This document shows, in pieces, positions 15,340 through 22,180 of a DNA stretch of 24,453 nt (the first letter of the stretch is position 1; the number at the start of each line of letters is the position of its first letter). The position numbers were made by a program, and so were the translations under genes. Below the pieces are notes generated by a model that saw nothing but the letters and a program-made list of their open reading frames with translations, did not search any database and was not told the DNA's origin. Location of the stretch: assembly GCA_964572855.1 (NCBI GenBank), contig CAZNGF010000046.1, positions 1 to 24,453 of the forward strand. Direction: 5' to 3'. Source of the DNA: CAZNGF01 sp964572855 (GTDB taxonomy: Bacteria > Bipolaricaulota > Bipolaricaulia > RBG-16-55-9 > JAJCYT01).

Positions 15340-15368
15340 AGCCTAGCACAACTTTACTCCCATGTCAA
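15340..15368 (-). promoter_or_regulatory. Consensus sigma70-type promoter of the binding-protein gene
   Basis: On the minus strand TTGACA (15368-15363), a 17-base spacer and TAGGCT (15345-15340) precede the gene; the -35 is perfect. The start should fall near 15333, giving a leader of about 40 bases. It lies back to back with the doxX promoter. Confidence 0.75.
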
Positions 15369-15385
15369 GCGGGCGGGTTCCCTTC

Positions 15386-15415
15386 TTGTCGGCAGGAATT
15401 GTGGGCTGCTATAAT
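15386..15415 (+). promoter_or_regulatory. Extended -10 promoter of doxX-tdk
   Basis: TTGTCG (15386-15391), an 18-base spacer and a perfect TATAAT (15410-15415), preceded by TGC as an extended -10 element. The same -35 sequence, spacer length and -10 occur upstream of dnaB. Confidence 0.75.
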
Positions 15416-15449
15416 GGCAAAGGGTTTATCACTCGTGGAGGTGAGAGGG

Positions 15450-15881
15450 ATGTTTGCCAACCTGTTGGGTCAAAACGTGGCCTTGGGCGCGCTGTTGGTC
15501 CGCCTCGCGCTCGGGACGGTGTTCATCGCGCACGGCTACCAGAAGCTGTTCGTATCCGGCATGGACGGGACGATCAACATGTTCGGCGGCATGGGCGTGG
15601 CTGCGCCCGAGCTGTTCGGTCCCCTGGTGGCCTTCGTGGAGTTCTTCGGCGGGATCGCGATCGTGTTGGGCCTGTTCACGCGCTACGTCGCGCTCATGCT
15701 GGCGGCCGTGATGGCCGTGGCGATCTTCCAGGTCAAGCTCAGCATCGGGTTCATCGCGCCCATGGCCGGCCCGCCGGGCTACGAGCTCGACGTCGCGCTG
15801 CTGGGTCTGGCGCTGCTGCTGTTGTTCGCCGGGCCGGGCGCGCTCTCGCTGGAAAAGGCGCTGTTCAAGAGGGAGCTCTAG
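15450..15881 (+). CDS. DoxX family integral membrane protein
   Basis: This 143-aa protein has about four hydrophobic segments: LGALLVRLALGTVFIAHGYQ near residues 12-31, LVAFVEFFGGIAIVLGLF, VALMLAAVMAVAIFQV and LDVALLGLALLLLFAGPGAL. These and the early Arg plus HGYQKLF match the DoxX/DoxD-like family (membrane proteins, some linked to thiol or sulfur metabolism; function here unknown). The ATG at 15450 has GGAGGTG six bases upstream and fits the promoter; a start at 15399 would lie inside the promoter. Its stop shares one base with the tdk GTG, so they form an operon. Confidence 0.85.
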   Translation: MFANLLGQNVALGALLVRLALGTVFIAHGYQKLFVSGMDGTINMFGGMGVAAPELFGPLVAFVEFFGGIAIVLGLFTRYVALMLAAVMAVAIFQVKLSIGFIAPMAGPPGYELDVALLGLALLLLFAGPGALSLEKALFKREL

Positions 15882-16504
15882 TGACGACCCAGCGGGACGG
15901 GTTGCTGGAAGTGATCGCGGGTTGCATGTTCTCGGGCAAGACCGAGGAGCTCATCCGGCGCGTGCGCCGGGCCGGCTACGCCCACAAGCGCATCGCCGCC
16001 TTCGACCACGCGCTCGACGAGGCGCGCTACCGTGCGGGCTACGCCAACTCGCACAGCGGCTGGGAGATCGAAACGTTTTCGACCCGCTTGCCCGAGGAGA
16101 TCTATCGCATCGGCCGCCGCGAGCGGGCCGAGGTCGTGGCCGTGGACGAGGGCCAGTTCTTTTCCGAGCTCGCGCCCGTGTGCAACGCGCTGGCCGACGA
16201 GGGCGTGCGCGTGATCGCCGCCGGGCTCAACCAGGACTTCCGCGGCGAGCCGTTCGAGTCGATGGCCGAGCTCATGGTGCGCGCCGACCACGTCACCGTG
16301 CTGAGCGCGATCTGCACCGAGTGCGGCCGCGAGGCCACCCGCACGCAGCGGCTCATCGATGGCGCCCCCGCGCCCTACGACAGCCCGCGCATCCAGATCG
16401 GCGGCGAGGAGAGCTACCAGGCCCGCTGCCGCCGCTGCCACCAGGTCCCCGGTGCCCCCGTGCCGGCGTTCCAGTTGTCGGCCAACGGCGACGAGGGGCG
16501 TTGA
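15881..16504 (+). CDS. tdk: Thymidine kinase (type II)
   Basis: This 207-aa enzyme phosphorylates thymidine to dTMP with ATP in nucleotide salvage. It has the P-loop GCMFSGKTEELIRR near residue 13, the conserved VAVDEGQFF (catalytic Glu region near 86-94), the lasso-type segment after RTQRLIDG, and the structural zinc Cys pairs CTEC (near 145) and CRRC (near 183). The FDHALDEARY segment follows the P-loop as in type II kinases. It starts with GTG overlapping the doxX stop, with GAGGGAG upstream. It ends 28 bases before a bidirectional terminator facing rplM. Confidence 0.95.
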   Translation: MTTQRDGLLEVIAGCMFSGKTEELIRRVRRAGYAHKRIAAFDHALDEARYRAGYANSHSGWEIETFSTRLPEEIYRIGRRERAEVVAVDEGQFFSELAPVCNALADEGVRVIAAGLNQDFRGEPFESMAELMVRADHVTVLSAICTECGREATRTQRLIDGAPAPYDSPRIQIGGEESYQARCRRCHQVPGAPVPAFQLSANGDEGR

Positions 16505-16531
16505 CAACCGGGGGCGCGCCCGTTTCACCTG

Positions 16532-16559
16532 AAAAACAAAAGGGGCGCGCGTGCGCCCC
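16532..16559 (-). terminator. Intrinsic terminator for rplM, shared with tdk
   Basis: GGGGCGC-GCGT-GCGCCCC (16542-16559) is a 7-bp GC stem. On the minus strand it is followed by TTTTGTTTTT, a canonical rho-independent terminator 31 bases past the rplM stop. On the plus strand it can also stop tdk transcripts, though with a poorer tail. Confidence 0.85.
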
Positions 16560-16589
16560 GTTCGATTCGGCCGGGAAAAGCGGGACGGC

Positions 16590-17072
16590 CTACTTGCCCA
16601 CCGTGGCCAAGTCCTCGATTTGCAGCGGTTGGGGGGCGTGGGAGGCGTGCGGGTGCTGGGCGCCGGTGTAGACCTTGAGCTTCTTGAACATGCGCCGGCT
16701 CAGGCTGGTCCGGGGCATCATGCGGCGCACGGCGTCCTCGATGGGCTGGGTGGGGTGCTTGCGGATGAGCTGGTAGTACTTCTGCTCGATTAGGCCGCTT
16801 TGGTAGCCGGTGTAGTGGCGATAGAGCTTCTGGGCGCGTTTCTTGCCCGTGAGCTTGACCTTGTCGGCGTTGATCACGACGACGTAGTCGCCCACGTCGA
16901 CGTGCGGGGTGTAGTGGGGCTTGTGCTTGCCCTGCAGGATCCACGCGATCCGGGCGGCCAGCCGACCCAGCGGACGGTCGGTCGCGTCGACGACGTACCA
17001 GTTTTGCTGCCACAGCGAGCCGCGCTCGTCGCGCCTGGCCAGATACGTTTTCTGGGTCGTGTCTTGGGTCAT
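16590..17072 (-). CDS. rplM: Large-subunit ribosomal protein uL13 (L13)
   Basis: This 160-aa protein shows the L13 hallmarks: WYVVDATDRPLGRLAARIAW, GDYVVVINADKVKLTGKK, and the C-terminal RMMPRTSLSRRMFKKLKVYT with HPHASHAPQPL. It is an early 50S assembly protein. A short N-terminal extension (MTQDTTQKTYLARRDERG) precedes the conserved WY. The ATG at 17072 has GGAGG nine bases upstream. It has its own promoter and terminator. The usual partner rpsI does not follow; tdk faces it instead. Confidence 0.96.
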   Translation of the reverse strand: MTQDTTQKTYLARRDERGSLWQQNWYVVDATDRPLGRLAARIAWILQGKHKPHYTPHVDVGDYVVVINADKVKLTGKKRAQKLYRHYTGYQSGLIEQKYYQLIRKHPTQPIEDAVRRMMPRTSLSRRMFKKLKVYTGAQHPHASHAPQPLQIEDLATVGK

Positions 17073-17108
17073 GGTTGCATTCCTCCGGATAAGCAAGCGA
17101 CGCGGGGC

Positions 17109-17137
17109 ATCTTACCAGACGCGTCGGCCCATTTCAA
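17109..17137 (-). promoter_or_regulatory. Sigma70-type promoter of rplM with overlapping inverted repeat
   Basis: On the minus strand TTGAAA (17137-17132), a 17-base spacer and TAAGAT (17114-17109). A 7-bp inverted repeat, CGACGCG (17098-17104) and CGCGTCG (17120-17126), brackets the -10 element and could be an operator. Confidence 0.7.
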
Positions 17138-17164
17138 TTCTTTCGACGGCTCGCCCTTCTCCGC

Positions 17165-17854
17165 CTAGGCGATCAGCGTGCCCACCCGGTCGTCGCGCAC
17201 GGCGCGCGCCAGGTTGCCGGGGGGGCGCACGTCGAACACCTGGATCGGAACCCCGTGCCGGTGGCAGATCTCAAAGGCCGCCAAGTCCATCACGCGCAGT
17301 CGTTTCTCCAGCGCCTCGTCGAAGCCGAGCCGTTCGTAGCGCGTGGCCGCGGGGTTGGTTCGCGGGTCGTCGCTGTAGACGCCGTCGACGTAGGTGGCCT
17401 TGAGTAGCCGCTTGGCATTGATCTCGACCGCGCGGATCGCGGCCGCCGTGTCGGTGCTCACCAGCGGGTTGCCCGTGCCGCCGGCGAAGATCACGATCGC
17501 GCCGTCGGCCAGCGCGCGCCGCGCCCGCCGGGGGTCGAGCGCGTCGGCGAAGGCGATCGGCGCGGCCGACTGGACCAGCGCCGCCAGGCCGCGCGCTTCC
17601 AGGGCGGCCCGCAGGGTCAGGGCGTTGAGCGCCGTGGCCAGCATCCCGACTTGATCGGCGCTCACGCGGTCCATAAACGCGGCGTCCCGCCCGCGACAGA
17701 GGTTGCCGCCCCCCACGACGACCCCCAGCGGCGCGTGTTCAAGCGCCTGCCGGAGCGCGTCGGCCACGCGTTCGAACGCCTCGGGGTGCAGGCCAACCCC
17801 GTCGTCGGGGCCGAGCGCTTCGCCGCCGAGCTTCAGCAACAGGGGACGGTTCAC
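17165..17854 (-). CDS. pyrH: Uridylate (UMP) kinase
   Basis: This 229-aa amino-acid-kinase-fold enzyme phosphorylates UMP to UDP. Motifs in order: LLLKLGGEALG (residues 5-15), GVVVGGGNLCRG near 44-55 (a recognisable variant of the usual GGGNIFRG), DQVGMLATALNAL near 67, and FAGGTGNPLVSTDTAAAIRA near 121-140, then KATYVDGVYSDDPR and VPIQVFDV. Length is slightly short for PyrH. It starts with GTG, with AGGTGAG five bases upstream. It lies 67 bases after tsf in the common rpsB-tsf-pyrH order; frr, which often follows, is absent and rplM comes next. Confidence 0.93.
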   Translation of the reverse strand: MNRPLLLKLGGEALGPDDGVGLHPEAFERVADALRQALEHAPLGVVVGGGNLCRGRDAAFMDRVSADQVGMLATALNALTLRAALEARGLAALVQSAAPIAFADALDPRRARRALADGAIVIFAGGTGNPLVSTDTAAAIRAVEINAKRLLKATYVDGVYSDDPRTNPAATRYERLGFDEALEKRLRVMDLAAFEICHRHGVPIQVFDVRPPGNLARAVRDDRVGTLIA

Positions 17855-17921
17855 GGTCGCTCACCTGAGGGCGTGTCGGAGGGCGGTCGGGGCGAAGGGA
17901 GGGAAGACAAGCGGGGCGGGA

Positions 17922-18512
17922 TCAACCCGTGCCGAGCTCGAAGCGCGCAAAGCGCTTGACCACGATGTTCTCGCCGGTCTTGGCCGCCAGCTCGTTGACC
18001 AAGTCGCCGATCGTCAGCTCGGGGTCCTTGACGAAGGGCTGCTTCAAGAGGCAGTGCTCGTCGTAGAACTTCTGGATGCGCCCCTCGACGATTTTCTCCA
18101 CGATGTCCTCGGGCTTGCCCTCGGCCTTGGCCTGTTGGCGCAGGATGCCGCGCTCTTCCTCGAGCGCTTGTTCGTCCACGTCCTCCGCCGAGATGAAGCG
18201 CGGCCGCTCCGAGGCGATGTGCATGGCCACGTCCCGGACGAACTTGCGGAACTCGTCGTTGTTGGCCGTGAAGTCCGTGTTGCAGTTGACCTCGAGCAGC
18301 ACGCCCACCCGGCCGCTGTGGTGGATGTAGGACTCCACGCGCCCCTCGGAGGCGACGCGCCCCTCGGCGATGATCTCCTTGCCCTGTTCGCGCAGCAGCT
18401 TCTTGGCGGCTTCCAGGTCGCCGCCGGTCTCGTTGAGCGCGGCCTTGCAGTCCATGATGCCCACGCCCGTGGCCTCACGAAGCTGCTTGATCAAATCCAT
18501 CGTGATTGCCAT
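17922..18512 (-). CDS. tsf: Elongation factor Ts, short form
   Basis: EF-Ts is the nucleotide-exchange factor of EF-Tu. The 196-aa protein starts MAITMDLIKQLREATGVGIM, with DCKAALNETGGDLEAAKKLL completing the UBA-like N-domain. The Tu-contact TDFTANNDEF segment lies near residue 80, and a C-terminal module ends KRFARFELG. It is of the short type known from Thermus and several thermophilic or deep-branching phyla, lacking the longer core of the E. coli protein. AAGGAG lies five bases upstream of the ATG. It sits 28 bases after rpsB, so they are co-transcribed. Confidence 0.96.
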   Translation of the reverse strand: MAITMDLIKQLREATGVGIMDCKAALNETGGDLEAAKKLLREQGKEIIAEGRVASEGRVESYIHHSGRVGVLLEVNCNTDFTANNDEFRKFVRDVAMHIASERPRFISAEDVDEQALEEERGILRQQAKAEGKPEDIVEKIVEGRIQKFYDEHCLLKQPFVKDPELTIGDLVNELAAKTGENIVVKRFARFELGTG

Positions 18513-18540
18513 TCGGTCTCCTTGATGGGTCTTTGCGGGG

Positions 18541-19557
18541 TTAGTCCTCGATTTCTTCCTCGTCCTCGTCGTCCTCGCTGCTGCGGCCCTTGGACTTGCC
18601 CCGGGGTTTCTCCTCCAACGCTTCGTACTCGTCGTAAGCCTCGTTGTCGTCTTCGCTGTCGTCGTCCGCGGCGGCCTCGTCGGGGGCTGCTTGCCCGTTC
18701 GCGTCGTCGGCCGCTTCGGCGGCTTCCGGCTCGGCCGGCGCTTCGGCCTCGGCGGGGGGGGCGGGTTTGGCGGGCGCTTCGGCCTTGGCCGGGGCGTCGC
18801 CGTTGGCGCTGGCCGCCTCGACGCCGTCGGGGCCGGGCGCTTTGATCTGGTCGGCGTGCGCCTCCATCGTGCTGCCGCCCTCGCGTCCCTCGAACACGGC
18901 GTCGGCGATGCGGGCCGTGATCAGCTTGGTGGCCTTGATGGCGTCGTCGTTGCCGGGGATCGGGAAGTCGATCAGGTCGGGGTCACAGTTGGTGTCGACG
19001 AGCGCGACCACGGGGATGCCCATGAGTTGGGCTTCGTGGACGGCGTTGAGCTCGACCATGGTGTCGATCACGAACATGACGCTCGGGACCTTGTTCATGT
19101 TGCGCAGGCCGCCCAGGTTGCGCTGCAGCTTGCCCAGCTCGCGCCGCAGGCCGACGACCTCCTTGTTGGGCAGTAGGTCGAACGCGCCGCTCTCGGACAT
19201 CTCCTCGAGCTTTTTCATGCGGTCGATGCGCGATTTGATCGTCGGGAAGTTGGTGAGCGTCCCGCCCAGCCAGCGGTGGTTCACATACAGCGCCCCGCAG
19301 CGTTCGGCCTCCTGCTGGATGGTCTCTTGCACCTGGCGCTTGGTGCCCACGAAGATGACGTTGTTGCCCTTGGCCACCTGCCCCCGGATGTACATGTACG
19401 CCTCTTCGAACAGGCGAATGGTCTTCTCCAGGTCGATGATGTGAATTCCCTTGCGCTGGGTGAAGATGTACTCGTGCATCTTGGGGTTCCACTTGCGCAC
19501 GCGGTGTCCGAAGTGGACACCGGTTTCCAGCAACTCCTTGATGGTTAACAGCTCCAC
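18541..19557 (-). CDS. rpsB: Small-subunit ribosomal protein uS2 (S2) with long acidic C-terminal tail
   Basis: Residues 1 to about 228 are a standard S2: LLETGVHFGHRVRKWNPKMH, NNVIFVGTKRQVQETI, HRWLGGTLTNFPTIKSRI, VPVVALVDTNCDPD-like region and IPGNDDAIKATKLI. The protein then runs about 110 further residues, first Ala/Pro/Glu-rich (AEAPAEPEAAEAAD) and then very acidic, ending SSEDDEDEEEIED. Total length 338 aa compares with about 230-260 usual. The start is GTG at 19557, four bases after AGGAGGAGG; an out-of-frame ATG overlaps it by two bases. It heads rpsB-tsf-pyrH, divergent from dnaB. Confidence 0.95.
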   Translation of the reverse strand: MELLTIKELLETGVHFGHRVRKWNPKMHEYIFTQRKGIHIIDLEKTIRLFEEAYMYIRGQVAKGNNVIFVGTKRQVQETIQQEAERCGALYVNHRWLGGTLTNFPTIKSRIDRMKKLEEMSESGAFDLLPNKEVVGLRRELGKLQRNLGGLRNMNKVPSVMFVIDTMVELNAVHEAQLMGIPVVALVDTNCDPDLIDFPIPGNDDAIKATKLITARIADAVFEGREGGSTMEAHADQIKAPGPDGVEAASANGDAPAKAEAPAKPAPPAEAEAPAEPEAAEAADDANGQAAPDEAAADDDSEDDNEAYDEYEALEEKPRGKSKGRSSEDDEDEEEIED

Positions 19558-19568
19558 ATGGCCTCCTC

Positions 19569-19610
19569 CTTATAAGGGGTTTTTGTGATTTGCACCGGGC
19601 ACATATGCCC
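19569..19610 (-). promoter_or_regulatory. rpsB leader: hairpin and possible SD-masking palindrome
   Basis: The rpsB leader contains GGGCA-CATA-TGCCC (19597-19610), extendable by three pairs past a mismatch, and the palindrome CCTTATAAGG (19569-19578) whose last part is the Shine-Dalgarno. The pairing of CCCCTT with AAGGAGG could hide the ribosome site. S2 autoregulates its own leader in some bacteria; a similar role here is a guess. Confidence 0.35.
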
Positions 19611-19629
19611 TGTGGAAAGCGCACCTCAC

Positions 19630-19659
19630 AATTTACCCAAAACGCCCCTCCCAATTCAA
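19630..19659 (-). promoter_or_regulatory. Candidate promoter of rpsB-tsf-pyrH
   Basis: On the minus strand TTGAAT (19659-19654), an 18-base spacer and TAAATT (19635-19630). The inferred start near 19623 gives a leader of about 65 bases that includes the hairpin at 19597-19610. Confidence 0.5.
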
Positions 19660-19711
19660 CCCAAACCCCCTTCGGCGGCCACAAGTCGGGGACCGGAGCG
19701 CACTTTCGCGC

Positions 19712-19741
19712 TTGTCGCCGCGCCGGCGGGCGCGTTATAAT
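19712..19741 (+). promoter_or_regulatory. Sigma70-type promoter of dnaB
   Basis: TTGTCG (19712-19717), an 18-base spacer and a perfect TATAAT (19736-19741), 44 bases before the dnaB ATG. It is the same element pair and spacing as the doxX promoter. Confidence 0.7.
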
Positions 19742-19785
19742 CGCGCGACGCGGCCGCTCCCGCGCCCCTTTGGAGAGGTGACCCG

Positions 19786-21186
19786 ATGGCCCAGTCCCCC
19801 GACGCGATCCGCGCCCTGCCCAAAAACCGTGAGGCCGAGCAGGTCGTGCTGGGCGCCGCGCTGATGGACTCGGAAGAGGTCATCCCGGTCATCCTGCAGC
19901 AGCTCCTGCCGCAGAACTTCTACTGGAAGGCGCACCGCACGATCCTGGACACCGTGCTGGAGCTGTTCGAGCGCGGGACGCCGCCGGATTTGATCACGGT
20001 GTCGGACCGGCTGGAGGAGCTCGGCAAGCTGCAGGAGGTGGGGGGGCGCGCCTACCTGAGCGAGCTGCTCTCGCAGGTCACCACGACCGAAAGCGTGCAG
20101 TACTACGCCGACATCATCAAGAAGAAGGCCATCATGCGCGAGCTGGTCGAGGCCGGGCGCGAGATCAGCGAGCTGGGCTTCGACGAGGCCGAGGAGCTGC
20201 ACCAGCTGCTCGACCGCGCCGAGGGGCGCATCTTCCAGCTCTCGCAGTTCGAGATGCGCCAGGACTACTACCACGTGCGCGACTTCATGCACGAGCACAT
20301 CGCCGCGCTCGAGGCGCTCAGTCGCGACCCGGAAAAGCGCACGGCCACCGGCGTGCCCACGGGCTTCCGCAAGTTCGACGAGCTCACCTCGGGCCTGCGC
20401 CCGTCGGACCTGCTGGTGGTGGCGGGCCGGCCGGGTATGGGAAAAAGCTCGTTCATGCTGAGCTTGGTGCGCCACGCCGCCGTGCACGAGGGGGCCAAGG
20501 TCGGGATCTTCTCGCTCGAGATGAGCAAGGAGCAGATGCTCGAGCGGCTCATCTGCGCCGAGGCGCGCGTCAACCTGCACCGGCTGCGCTCGGGCTATCT
20601 CGAGCCCGAGGCCTGGCGGCGCGTGGCCGAGTCGGCCAACCGCCTGGTCAATAGCACGATCCTCATCGACGACACGCCCGGCATCTCGATCTCGGAGCTG
20701 CGGGCCAAGGCCCGGCGCATGCAGGCCGAACACGGGATCGACCTGCTGGCCATCGACTACATGCAGCTGGTCGAGGCGCCGTCGCGCTCCGACGTGCGCG
20801 AGCAGGAGATCTCCAAGATCTCGCGCGGCTGTAAGGGGCTGGCGCGCGAGCTCAACGTGCCCGTGCTGGCCCTCTCCCAGCTCTCGCGCGCGGTCGAGCG
20901 CCGCGAGAGCAAGCGCCCGCGCCTCTCGGACCTGCGCGAGTCCGGCACGATCGAGCAGGAGGCCGACGTGGTGATCTTCCTCTACCGCAAGGACTACTAC
21001 GCCGAAGAGGGCGAGGACGGCGGCGCCCCGCCCGAGGCCGCCGAGGGCAACACCACCAGCCTGACCGAGATCATCGTGGGCAAGCAGCGCAACGGCCCGC
21101 TGGGCTCGTTCGAGGTCGCCTTCCACCGCACCTACGCCTCGTTCTTCGAGCTCGCGCCGGGGCAGACGGCCCGCTCCCCGTTCTGA
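19786..21186 (+). CDS. dnaB: Replicative DNA helicase DnaB
   Basis: This 466-aa hexameric helicase unwinds DNA at the replication fork. The N-terminal DnaB domain (NREAEQVVLGAALMDSEEVI from about residue 13) binds primase. A linker runs to about 180. The RecA-like motor has GVPTGFRKFDELTSGLRPSD, Walker A GRPGMGKSSF near 213, SLEMSKEQM, Walker B LLAIDYMQLV near 321, the ALSQLSRAVE arginine-finger region near 365, and DLRESGTIEQEADVV. A Gly/Ala/Glu-rich insertion near 405-425 precedes the final IIVGKQRNGPLG. The ATG has TGGAGAGGTG upstream. It is transcribed alone, divergent from rpsB, and is the last clearly core chromosomal gene before the lower-GC cassette region. Confidence 0.97.
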   Translation: MAQSPDAIRALPKNREAEQVVLGAALMDSEEVIPVILQQLLPQNFYWKAHRTILDTVLELFERGTPPDLITVSDRLEELGKLQEVGGRAYLSELLSQVTTTESVQYYADIIKKKAIMRELVEAGREISELGFDEAEELHQLLDRAEGRIFQLSQFEMRQDYYHVRDFMHEHIAALEALSRDPEKRTATGVPTGFRKFDELTSGLRPSDLLVVAGRPGMGKSSFMLSLVRHAAVHEGAKVGIFSLEMSKEQMLERLICAEARVNLHRLRSGYLEPEAWRRVAESANRLVNSTILIDDTPGISISELRAKARRMQAEHGIDLLAIDYMQLVEAPSRSDVREQEISKISRGCKGLARELNVPVLALSQLSRAVERRESKRPRLSDLRESGTIEQEADVVIFLYRKDYYAEEGEDGGAPPEAAEGNTTSLTEIIVGKQRNGPLGSFEVAFHRTYASFFELAPGQTARSPF

Positions 21187-21325
21187 ACCCGTACGGGCCC
21201 TGGCGGGAGTCGCGCGGTCGGCCAGAGCCAATGGGGGCGTGAAGTGAGCGACTCATCGCGTGGGCTTTTAGCTCCACGACACGACGAACTCGTCTCCCTT
21301 GCGGCTGCCCGGCAACTCGCCGTTT

Positions 21326-21332
21326 GTTAGGC
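21326..21332 (-). other. Partial attC end (GCCTAAC) at the last cassette
   Basis: On the minus strand GCCTAAC followed by AAA overlaps the stop codon of the GrpB gene, exactly as the R'' end of a typical attC does. No matching palindromic arm or GTTRRRY site follows within about 90 bases, so the site looks truncated where the array meets the chromosome. Confidence 0.4.
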
Positions 21333-21935
21333 CGGTGGGGAATTGCGGCGTGCTCGCTCAAGGATCCGGTGGATGACCTCGGTCTTGGCGTCCGCATATT
21401 CTTGGGTGTACCTCCAGCTTCGACTGGCCAGTTCCTGCTTGATCCGCTCGTACAGCACGCGTTCCGCTCCATGATGACGAAGCCAGTCTCGGAACAGAAG
21501 CATCTGCGCTACCTCCGGGCAGGCCTCTGAGAACACGTGGAGGTTTCCAGGCACCTCCGGTGGTCGCAGGAGCCGATGCTGGTGCCAGGCCGGTTCCCGG
21601 ATGCGCAGGGTGTATCCGATCCGCTCCAGCGGCTGGACATAGGCGCCCTCGTTACTGGAATCCTCCACGACCAAGACCATGTCGATGATTGGCTTGGCCG
21701 ACAGGCCGGGCACCGAGGTGGACCCAACGTGTTCCAGCCGCTTGACCCGATCGCCGAGCGCCCGACGGATTTGCTCGGCCAGCTGTCCATAACGCAGCGG
21801 CCATGCGGGGTCGTATGGCTCCAGCCGAATGGAACTGTTCAGGAGTTCCCGCTCACCGACGGTGGCAGCGAGGAGCTCGGCTTCTCTCTCGGGCGTGAAG
21901 CCCGTCGGCGGATCCGGCTGAGGGTCATTGGTCAC
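21327..21935 (-). CDS. GrpB/UPF0157 family protein (nucleotidyltransferase-like fold)
   Basis: This 202-aa protein has the GrpB signature: LEPYDPAWPLRYGQLAEQIR, then LEHVGSTSVPGLSAKPIIDM near residue 67, then NLHVFSEACPEV and FRDWLRHHGAERVLYERIKQ. The HVGSTSVPGL...KPIID motif resembles the active site of nucleotidyltransferases; the biochemical role of the family is not established. The start is GTG at 21935 with GGAG about 8-11 bases upstream. An ATG seven bases later is out of frame. Codon use is less GC-biased than in dnaB. It is the last cassette-type gene before the chromosome boundary, and its stop lies inside a GCCTAAC attC end. Confidence 0.88.
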   Translation of the reverse strand: MTNDPQPDPPTGFTPEREAELLAATVGERELLNSSIRLEPYDPAWPLRYGQLAEQIRRALGDRVKRLEHVGSTSVPGLSAKPIIDMVLVVEDSSNEGAYVQPLERIGYTLRIREPAWHQHRLLRPPEVPGNLHVFSEACPEVAQMLLFRDWLRHHGAERVLYERIKQELASRSWRYTQEYADAKTEVIHRILERARRNSPPA

Positions 21936-22041
21936 AGCGATCTCCTAGCCATCTGCTGGGAAGCGCTTTGCCCTACCTGTCTCGTCGAGGTCTTTCGTGC
22001 GCTTGTCAACAAACGTCTTGATCACAATTCAGGAGTGTGTT

Positions 22042-22055
22042 GCGTCACGTGACGC
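22042..22055. repeat. Perfect 14-bp palindrome GCGTCACGTGACGC
   Basis: An uninterrupted palindrome centred on CACGTG, flanked on both sides by GTGTT, lies in the non-coding stretch between the GrpB gene and the SRPBCC gene. It could be a protein-binding site. No promoter is clear beside it. Confidence 0.4.
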
Positions 22056-22087
22056 GTGTTAAGTCCAGCGGGACGATTTGGGGTGCC

Positions 22088-22153
22088 GTCCAACGCCATG
22101 CCGGTAAGTTGCCGGCATGGCAGGCGACCGTCAGCTTCATCGGCCTGTTGGGA
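22088..22153 (-). repeat. Degenerate attC-like site with perfect 10-bp hairpin
   Basis: On the minus strand TCCCAAC (22153-22147) and GTTGGAC (22094-22088) bracket 66 bases and can pair as outer arms. Inside is a perfect hairpin, GCCATGCCGG (22095-22104) with CCGGCATGGC (22112-22121) and a 7-base loop. It lies between two cassette genes where an attC is expected. The internal fold differs from a standard attC, so this call is tentative; with 21936-22180 it is otherwise non-coding. Confidence 0.35.
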
Positions 22154-22180
22154 GGTGCCGCGTTCAGGCACGGGCGGGCA

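Noticed and set aside
19735..21231. 498-aa minus-strand ORF opposite dnaB
   Set aside because: DnaB motifs are unambiguous on the plus strand; this frame is its shadow.
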